From the NCBI GenBank assembly GCA_016795325.1, contig JAEUHY010000060.1, forward strand, positions 1 to 64,000: 64,000 nucleotides of DNA. The letters are read 5' to 3'. Positions 45,455 through 53,100 of this stretch are shown one piece after another. Position 1 is the first letter of the stretch; each line of letters opens with the position of its first letter. A model generated the notes under the pieces. The model made no database searches. It was not told the DNA's origin and worked only from the letters and a program-made list of their open reading frames with translations. The stretch is from Planctomycetota bacterium (GTDB lineage Bacteria; Planctomycetota; UBA1135; GCA-002686595). The position numbers were made by a program, and so were the translations under genes.

Positions 45455-48210
45455 GCGCGCTCGATTCCGTCCGCAAGGAACACGTGGTCTTCGGCGGCAC
45501 GGCGATCGTGCTCGCCGCGCTGTACTTCATGGGCGCGCCGGCGTCGCGGGCGACGCCCCGCGGCGGGAAGAGCTCCGGTGAGCCGCCGAAGTTCGAGGAG
45601 TTCCGCACGCCCGACACGAGCGTGGCGCTGCCGCGCGCGCGCGCGCTCGAGCAACTCGACCGCGACGTGTTCTCGCAGCCCACCGACACGCGCCCGTTGC
45701 CGCCGCTCGAACTCCAACTGCCGCCGTTGCCGCCGCTCGCGGCGCTGCGCCCGCCGGCCACGCCCGCGCTCGACGCGCGGCTGTACGGCAAGTTGCTGCG
45801 CTCCGAGGTCAATCCGGTCGCGCCGCCGGTGAGCGGCCTGTTCTTCTCCGAGGAAACCGGCGGCGACGCCGAGAGCGAACTCGAGGCACTCTCCAGCGGC
45901 CAGGGTGCGAGCTTGCTCGAACTGCTCGAAACGGCCGCAGCGGGCGCGCCGCGGGCTCCGGTCGACGAGAGTCCCGAAGAGCGCGCGGAGCGTTTGGCGA
46001 GCTACGCGAAGCTCTACGACTCCCTGCGCCTGGGCGAGACCGAGACGCTCTTCGGGCAGATCCGCAACCCCGACCGCTTCGCGCTGGCGCAGCGGCCCGA
46101 AGAAGCGGTGCTGTTCGTGCAGATCGATCCGTTCAGCGGCAAGGAGAAGTTCCCGGGCCAGAAGCCCGTGGCCTACGCGCGCGATCGCGTGCGCGACTTC
46201 GCGTTCGCGGACACGGTCGCCAACCGGATCAACGTGCGGCGGCGTGCGTTGAGCGGCGCCATCGGACCGAGCCAGTACGCCGAGTTGCTCGCGCTGGCGC
46301 ACGAGTGCATCGACGCGCGCTTCGAGGCCCGCGAGGCGCTCGCCATCGCCGAAGAGCTGTTCCAACGCGCGCAGAGCGTCGACCCGCAAGATCCGGCCGC
46401 GAGCCTGGGTCTGGGGCGTTGCTACGAAGCGGGTTTCCAGTTCGACAAGGCCTTCGCGGTCTACACCGACCTGCTCACCCGCCTGGACCACCGACCCGAG
46501 GTGCATGTCGCGCTGGCCGAGCTCGAAGCTCGCGTGCGGCTGTTCGACAGCGCGCGCGAGCGCTTCCTCGCCGCCGAGTCGCGCGGAGGCAAGGCCTCGT
46601 GGCGCGTGCAGCGCGCCTTCGGGCGCTTCCTCTTCGAAGCGGGCGAGTACGACGAGGCGCTGCCGCACCTGCGCGCCGCGTTCGAGAACGAACCGCGCGA
46701 GGCGAACCAGGCGCGCACGCGCGCGGCGATCCGCACGGAGTTCGCCTCCGGACTCCTGGCGGTCGGCTCGATCGACGAAGCGGCCGCGATGTTCGAGAAG
46801 GCGTTGCAGGCCGAGCCGGGCACGCCGCATGCGATCGCCGGACGACTGCAGTGCCAGCGGCTGGGCGCGAGCCCGGCGAAGTCGCTGGGCGGCGAGCAAG
46901 CGGCGAACTTCGACTTGCTCATGGCGCGCGCACTGCTCGAGCTGGAAGCGCGCAACTGGACGGCGGCGCGCGACGCGCTCGCGCTCGCGGCGGGCGCTGA
47001 CCCGCTGCGCGCCAGCCAGGCCTGGCGCGCGATGAGCTGGCTCGCCGAGCTCACCGGCAACGGCGAAGAGGCGCTGCGTTGGATCGAACGCGCGCGCGAA
47101 GCGGATCCGACCGATCCGTGGGTGCTCTTCCAGCACGGGCGGCTGCTCGCGCAACGCGAAGACTACGCCGCGGCCCGTGAAGCGTTCGTCGCCGCGCTCG
47201 ACCGCGAGCTCGACTTCCCCGACGCCTTGGCGGCGCTGGGCGAGCTGAGCCTGCGCACCGGCGATGGCGCGGCAGCGGAGCGTTACTTCGAACGTGCGCT
47301 GTCGTTGGACGACAAGCGCGCTGGAGTGCACGCGTTGCGCAGCATCAACCTGCTGTTGCTCGGCGACCGCGACGGCGCGCGCGGCGCCTTCGAAGCGGCC
47401 TTGGCCGTGGACGCGTTGCAGCCGCTCGCGCGTGTGGCGCAGGCCTGGCACACCTACCGCGGCGGCGACACGCAGAAGGCCATCACGCAGTTCGCCGAGC
47501 TCAACGACGTGCGGCGTTCGCTGCCCGAGAACGATCCCTTCCGCGCCTTCGCGCGCGGCCAGATGGAGCGCATCGCCGAGCACGAGACGCTGTTCCAGTG
47601 GAGCGACGTGTTCGAGCGCTCGCAGCTCAAGAACGGTTGGGAGACGGAGGAGTCCGCCGGCCCGGCAGTCACGCTGCAAGAGGGCGCGTTGCGCATCGAC
47701 GGCGTGTTCAGCCAGAACGGCGCGGTGCGCGTGTTCCAGGAGTACAACGCCGCCGAGTTCGTGAGCTTCGAGGCCGACGTGACCGTCGCCACGGATTCGA
47801 ACGCGAAGGTCGGCGTGTTCCTCTCCAAGGAGCGTCGCGCCGGCGCGGGAGGCCTGCAGACGCAGAGCAAGATCGGCATCGCGCGCCGTCGCGACGGCGG
47901 CCTCGTCGTGCTCGTGATGGACACTGCGACGGCCGACGAGAACTGGGAAGACGTGCCCGCGGCGGGCGCGGCGTGGTGGCCCGCCGGCCGCACCGTGCGC
48001 CTGCGCATCGAGCGCGTCGGCGAGGGCAACCTCGCGACCGGACGGCTCTTGATCGACGGCGTGCCGATCCGCGAAGGCATCAAGTTGCCGCGTTTGTCCG
48101 CGGCGAGCGGCGCGCCCGTGCGCGTCGGCGTGTTCGTGGAAGGGCAGACGGGACTACCGGGCAAGGTCACGCTCGACAACGTCGACGTGATCCGGCGCAT
48201 CAAGCGCTGA
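45451..48210 (+). CDS. Large TPR protein of the secretion operon with a C-terminal jelly-roll domain
   Basis: The 919-residue protein starts at GTG 45451. It has an N-terminal membrane helix (VVFGGTAIVLAALYFMG), a Pro-rich linker with PLPPLELQLPPLPPLAAL (residues about 80-105), 10 or more TPR-like helix pairs (about 290-700), and a C-terminal beta-sandwich (KVGVFLSKERRAGAG..., LRIERVGEGNLATGRLLIDG) like sugar-binding/LamG-type folds. It may scaffold the pseudopilus or link to the outer membrane, taking the place of GspC/PilP. This role is inferred from position. A hairpin element follows. Confidence 0.8.
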   Translation: MSALDSVRKEHVVFGGTAIVLAALYFMGAPASRATPRGGKSSGEPPKFEEFRTPDTSVALPRARALEQLDRDVFSQPTDTRPLPPLELQLPPLPPLAALRPPATPALDARLYGKLLRSEVNPVAPPVSGLFFSEETGGDAESELEALSSGQGASLLELLETAAAGAPRAPVDESPEERAERLASYAKLYDSLRLGETETLFGQIRNPDRFALAQRPEEAVLFVQIDPFSGKEKFPGQKPVAYARDRVRDFAFADTVANRINVRRRALSGAIGPSQYAELLALAHECIDARFEAREALAIAEELFQRAQSVDPQDPAASLGLGRCYEAGFQFDKAFAVYTDLLTRLDHRPEVHVALAELEARVRLFDSARERFLAAESRGGKASWRVQRAFGRFLFEAGEYDEALPHLRAAFENEPREANQARTRAAIRTEFASGLLAVGSIDEAAAMFEKALQAEPGTPHAIAGRLQCQRLGASPAKSLGGEQAANFDLLMARALLELEARNWTAARDALALAAGADPLRASQAWRAMSWLAELTGNGEEALRWIERAREADPTDPWVLFQHGRLLAQREDYAAAREAFVAALDRELDFPDALAALGELSLRTGDGAAAERYFERALSLDDKRAGVHALRSINLLLLGDRDGARGAFEAALAVDALQPLARVAQAWHTYRGGDTQKAITQFAELNDVRRSLPENDPFRAFARGQMERIAEHETLFQWSDVFERSQLKNGWETEESAGPAVTLQEGALRIDGVFSQNGAVRVFQEYNAAEFVSFEADVTVATDSNAKVGVFLSKERRAGAGGLQTQSKIGIARRRDGGLVVLVMDTATADENWEDVPAAGAAWWPAGRTVRLRIERVGEGNLATGRLLIDGVPIREGIKLPRLSAASGAPVRVGVFVEGQTGLPGKVTLDNVDVIRRIKR

Positions 48211-48239
48211 CCATTAGGCGCTGACCAGCGACAAGGAGT

Positions 48240-48402
48240 TAGTGGGTTGAGCCAAAATTTCGCCGCATATCTCAGGCGCCTCGCCGCCCCCTGCGGCGTT
48301 GCTGCGGTTCGGCGACCTAGCCAGGTCGCCTGGAATCCTCGCGCCTCGCAGGGAGCGCCGATTCACCCGACATCTGCGGCGGACTTTCGGCTCAACCCAC
48401 CA
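48240..48402. repeat. Hairpin (palindromic MITE-like) element 2
   Basis: The 28-base ends (48240-48267 and 48375-48402) are inverted repeats at 24 of 28 positions, with shared core GTGGGTTGAGCC. Complementarity continues inward to a perfect apical stem GGCGACCT-AGCC-AGGTCGCC (48311-48330), exactly at the centre. It has no coding potential, and its right end lies 6 bases before the gspG ATG. It interrupts the secretion operon between the TPR gene and gspG. Confidence 0.85.
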
Positions 48403-48408
48403 GAGCCG

Positions 48409-49065
48409 ATGAACGACTTCGTCCAAACCACGCGCGCGCGGCGCGGCTTCACGCTCATCGAGCTCCTCGCCGTGATCGTGATCCTGTCCGTGCTGGCCTA
48501 CTTCCTGGTCACCAACCTCGGCGGCGCGTCGAAGTTGATGGACATCGAGGTCACGCGCACTAAGGGCCAGCAAATCGTGCTCGCGATCTCCGAGCACGTC
48601 GATGACACGGGTGATTACCCGCGTTCGAACTTCGGCGGCGAATGGGGCGATCCGCCGAACAACACGAACCTCGGTTCGGAGTGCCTGTACTTGACGTTGT
48701 GCGCCGAGAAGGCGGCCGGCGACGGCAAGTTCGACGAGCTTCTCGGCAACGTCGACAACGATTCGATGGCGCGGCGCGTGAACGGCTTCAGCTCGCTCTC
48801 GCTGTTCGAGCTGTGCGACCAGTGGGGCAATCCGTACGCGTACTTCCACAACCGCGACTACGCGCGCGAGGACCAGTATCTGACGCTCGATCCGGCCACC
48901 GGTGAGACGATCACGAGCACGGCGCGCGCGCTCAAGAACGCCAAGACCCAGCGCTACTTCGAACCGCGCGGATTCCAGCTGATTTCGGCTGGCCCCGACG
49001 GCGAGTTCGGCACGGAAGACGACGTTCCGATCAAGCCCGACCGCGTCGCCATGGAGAAGGACTAG
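48409..49065 (+). CDS. gspG: GspG-like major pseudopilin
   Basis: The 218-residue protein has a type IV prepilin peptide RRG/FTLIELLAVIVILSVLAYFLV, cleaved after Gly13 with Glu at +5, and a GspG-like C-terminal domain: LFELCDQWGNPYAYFHNRDY and FQLISAGPDGEFGTEDDV, which includes the Ca-binding-type loop of GspG. Length is above the usual 140 residues due to an insert (NFGGEWGDPPNN...). It would form the pseudopilus shaft. ATG 48409 follows the hairpin by 6 bases, so its translation may be affected by that structure. Confidence 0.9.
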   Translation: MNDFVQTTRARRGFTLIELLAVIVILSVLAYFLVTNLGGASKLMDIEVTRTKGQQIVLAISEHVDDTGDYPRSNFGGEWGDPPNNTNLGSECLYLTLCAEKAAGDGKFDELLGNVDNDSMARRVNGFSSLSLFELCDQWGNPYAYFHNRDYAREDQYLTLDPATGETITSTARALKNAKTQRYFEPRGFQLISAGPDGEFGTEDDVPIKPDRVAMEKD

Positions 49066-49069
49066 CGCC

Positions 49070-50116
49070 GTGGCGCCGTTCGGCCAGCGAGCGAAGCGCG
49101 GCGCGGCGTCGCGTTCCCATCTCGAGCGGGCGGGCCTCACGCTGCTCGAGTTGCTGCTCGTGATGGGCCTGCTCGGCGTGCTGCTCGGCGCGGGCGTCGG
49201 ACTGCTCTCGTCGATCAACCTCGGCGAACGCGCGGCGGTGGGCCTTGTGCAGAACGTGATCCGTTCGGCGCGCAATGCGGCCTTGGCGCGCGGCGCCGGC
49301 GCGGGAGTGCGCCTGGACGTCGAACGCGGCGTGCTCACCGCGCGTGCGCTCGAGGTCGTCGGAACGTGGCACTTCGAGAGCGTGCCCACGCTGCAAGGCG
49401 CGTTCGAGATCGACGGCTCGGCGGGCGGCGCCGCGCTCGTCGACGACGGTTTCGTCGGCAAGGCGCTCGGCTTCGCGCGCGGCTCGCAGGCGAAGGCGCT
49501 GTTCCCCGTGCACGCGCTGCCGAACTTCGACTTCCACGACGGCTTTCGCATCGAACTGGCGCTGCGCGTCGAAGACGACGGCGCGGGCCGCGTGCTGCGC
49601 CTGGGCGATTCGATCGGCCTCGATGCCGGCTCGCGCGGCGCGCTGCGCGCCTGGTTCACGCAGGAAGCGGTCGACGCGACGGGCGCGAAGTTGAAGGGCG
49701 GCAAGATCGTGCTCGACGCGCCGCCGGTGCAGCTCGACAACTCGCGTTGGCGGCGCGTGTGCCTGGACTACGACGGCCAGCGTTTCGTGCTCGAGGTCGA
49801 CGGCCTCGAAGTCGCGCGCGCGCAAGCGGAGGCGCCGGTGTGGCCCGTGGGCGACGACCTCGCGCTCGGCGACGAGCGCTCGGGCTTCGTCGGCGCGCTC
49901 GACGCGCTGGTGATCGCCGCGGTGAGCGCGAGCGAACAGGCGAAGCTCCCCGAGGGCGTGCGGCTTGCGCCCGAGTGTCCCCAGTCGATCAACTTCGACG
50001 CGAGCGGCGCGCTCGACCGCGCTCAGCACTCCGATCCGCTCGAGGTGCGCCTGGTGTTCGAGCCGGACGGCGTGGTGCGCACGATCCGTGTGGGCATGTA
50101 CGGGACGGTCGAATGA
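49070..50116 (+). CDS. GspH/FimT-like pseudopilin fused to a LamG-like domain
   Basis: The 348-residue protein begins with a prepilin-like segment (LERAGLTLLELLLVMGLLGVLLGAGVG, with Gly-Leu cleavage and Glu at +5) and RSARNAALARGAGAGVRLDV, as in GspH/FimT. Inserted between this and the C-terminal PDGVVRTIRVG is a LamG/concanavalin-like sandwich of about 190 residues (WHFESVPTLQGAFEIDG... FRIELALRVEDDGAGRVLRLGD... FVLEVDGLEVARAQ... FVGALDALVIAA). GTG 49070 is the start, 4 bases after gspG. The fusion suggests a pseudopilus tip that binds carbohydrate or protein. Confidence 0.82.
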   Translation: MAPFGQRAKRGAASRSHLERAGLTLLELLLVMGLLGVLLGAGVGLLSSINLGERAAVGLVQNVIRSARNAALARGAGAGVRLDVERGVLTARALEVVGTWHFESVPTLQGAFEIDGSAGGAALVDDGFVGKALGFARGSQAKALFPVHALPNFDFHDGFRIELALRVEDDGAGRVLRLGDSIGLDAGSRGALRAWFTQEAVDATGAKLKGGKIVLDAPPVQLDNSRWRRVCLDYDGQRFVLEVDGLEVARAQAEAPVWPVGDDLALGDERSGFVGALDALVIAAVSASEQAKLPEGVRLAPECPQSINFDASGALDRAQHSDPLEVRLVFEPDGVVRTIRVGMYGTVE

Positions 50117-53100
50117 AGCTGCGCTCCGCCAACCAACGCAGCGCTTTCGCGTTGCTCACCGTGCTCTTGGTGTTGCTCGCACTGCTGGTGCTGTGTGCGC
50201 CGTTCCTGATGACGGCGCGCAACACGTCGAAGGCGAGTACGCAACTGGCTGATCGTGCACAGGCGCGTTTGGCGCTCGACTCGGCGATCCGCAACGCGCG
50301 TTCGCAGCTGGGCCAGTCGCACATCGCGCTCGATGCGTCGCCGTACTTCGACGACGAAGCGGAGCTGTTCGAATTCGAGCCGCTCGAGCGTTCGTTCCTC
50401 GACGCGGGCAACGACCGCGGCGTGATGTTCGGCGCCGAGGTCGACGACGTCGCCGCCTCGATCGACCTCAACAGCGCGCCGCCGCAGCTGTTCGCCAACC
50501 TGCTCGGCGTGACCGCGCGCTTGGTCGAACCGCTCAAGGACAACGAAACCGGCGAGATCACGGTCAGCTCGACCTACGGCTTTCCGCCCGCGGGATTCTT
50601 GTGGGTCGAAGACGAGTTGATCGGCTATTCGCAGCTCGACCCGCAGCACTTCAAGAAGCTCGTGCGCGGCATCGGCGGCCGCAAGGACGACGAGGGCACG
50701 GCGATTCCGTGCGGTCCGCAGCCTTCGAAGTCGCACGTCGCGGGCACGGTGGTGATCGAACAACGGGCGTTCGCGCCGGTCTTGTGGCGCAACGAGACCC
50801 CCGACGGAGTGACGCGGGCCTTCGACGCGCCCGAGCAACTGCGCGACTGCGCGCAACTGGCGCTCGGACTCGACGCGGCCGCCGATTTTGTCGCACAGCA
50901 GCGCGCCGACGAAGATCCCAAGGCCGATCTCGATGCGCTGCGCGCCGAGGAGCGGCGCGCGGCGGTCGAGAACTTCATCGCGCCGTTCCTGCGCTACGGC
51001 TCGGTGTATTCGGGCGTGCGCGCCGGACGTCAGTGGCAGCGCCCGGTGCGGGTGCTCACGCCGATCGAAGGCGGAAAGACCTGCCGCATCGAGGTCGAAG
51101 AAACGCGCTGGTTCTCGCCCGGCACGACGGTGCGCATCACCGACGGCCAGACGGTCGAGCTCGGCATCGTGCAACGTGTCGACGTCGCGGCCGTGTACCT
51201 CTCCGAGGTGCTCGACAACAGCTACTTCGTCGGCCAGGCGCAGATCCAGGCGCTGGTGCGCCGGCCGGTCAACGTCAACACCGCGAGTGAAGCGGTGCTC
51301 ACGGCGCTGTTCTCCAACCTCGCGATCCGGCGCATCAACGACCGCATCACGCGCGACGAAGCGAAGGCCTTGGCGCAGCTGGTGATCGAGTCGCGCCCCT
51401 TCGACGGCTTCGAGGATTTCGTGCAGCGGATCGTGCTGCCGGCCGCGGGGCTCGCCAAGTTGCCGCCGGGCGCGTCGGTCGTGCCGGACGCGCTGGCGCA
51501 GGGTGGACGCCTGATCGATCCGTGGGACGCCGTGGCTCTGCACGCCAACGCGCTCAACTCGAACGACAGTCTGCTCGCGTACTCGACGATGCCGTTGTGC
51601 TTCACGACGCGCGACGTGTACCGCATCCATGCGCGCGCATTGGTCAACGCGCCGAGCGGCGTCGAGCGGGCGCGCGCGCTGCGCGAGCAGGTCGAGCTCG
51701 TCACGCCGCAGCGCGAGTTGATGCAGGTCTGGGCCCGTCAGGAAGACTTCGACGAGGCCGCGCGCCTGGATCTCAACGCGCCCTGGTGGGCCACGGGGCC
51801 GAACGCGACCTCGCGCCGCGACGGTTATTTCCCCGCGGTGAATCTGGGTCCTGGGGCGCAGGGCGTCGCCACGCCGCCTTCGCGCTTGCTCGCGCACCTG
51901 GGCGCGAACGGACAGCTGCTGTTCGGCGGCGGCAGCGCGACTCCGGCCGCCGGCGCCACCGGAACGGCCGCGACGCCCGACCCCAGCGCGCTCCCCTCGG
52001 GAGATCCGATCGCCGCTTCGCGCGAGGACGATGGTTGGGCCGCGCTGTGGCCCAGCCGCGTTCCGGACAACGTCGGCCTGGGCGTGCGCAACGTGATGCA
52101 CTTCGACCACGAGACGCGCGATCCCGAGGGCCGCTTCCTGCCCGACGGCACGATCGTCAAGAACGCCAACGCCAGCGATGTCGCCTGGGTCAACTCCACC
52201 GCCCAGCCGGCTTTGCTCGGCGCGTTCCACTTCTCGGGTTGGTTCAAGCCGCAGGCGCTGAGCGCGGGACAGACGCTGTTCGACGTGGGGCGCAGCTCGC
52301 TCGAGCTCGACCGTGTCGCCCTCGAGTTCGACGGCACGGACCTCGTGCTGCGCGTGTTCGACGCCACCGGAGACCACAGCGGCACCGCGGGTTTCGTCGA
52401 GGCCGGTGAAGCGCGCTACGCGCTCGGCGCGACCGGCGACGATCCGGGTTTGCCGGCGAACACCTGGACGCACATCGCGGTCGATGTGCGCGGCACGCGC
52501 GCGAACCAGATTGCGCTGCAGATCGACGGCCGTTCGATCGGCGTGCGGACGCTGGGCATGACCCGGCTCGCGTCGGCCTTGAGCGACACGGCGACGACGA
52601 TCAACGTAGAGAGCACCGAAGGCTTCGGCGCGACCGGTTCGCCGGTGGTGCTGCGCATCGGCAACGAGCTCATCGAGGCCACGATCAGCGGTCCGCGCAC
52701 CTTCGAAGCGCGCTGGGACGCCAACCAGCAGTTCGGCGGCCGCCTTGCGCGGGTTCCGTTCCAGATCAACGGCGCGCCGACGGCGAACGGCGTCGCCGAA
52801 CTCGGGCTGCTGCAGAGCACGCGCTTGAGCCACGCCAGCGGCGTCGCGGTCCACCTCTACGGCTACGCCGATCCGCTCATGTCGAACGTGCCCAGCGGCG
52901 GCGGCAACCTGCGTGCGCCGCTGGGTCTGTGGACGGTCGGGCGCGTCGCGGCGCCGGCGAGCGGCAACGGCGACCAGATCGCGGTGCAGGGCCTGCCGTT
53001 CACGCTGGGCGTCGGGCTGGAGGGCAACTCGTCGATCAACGCGCTGCAACTCGAGCCCGTCGACGGCGCGTTGGTCTCGGGTGCGCAGCTCGCAGCGGCC

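Noticed and set aside
48240..48402. Riboswitch-like leader upstream of gspG
   Set aside because: The fold is a single near-symmetrical hairpin with inverted-repeat ends; no multi-helix junction or known ligand-core motif was visible. A regulatory role is kept only as a possibility.
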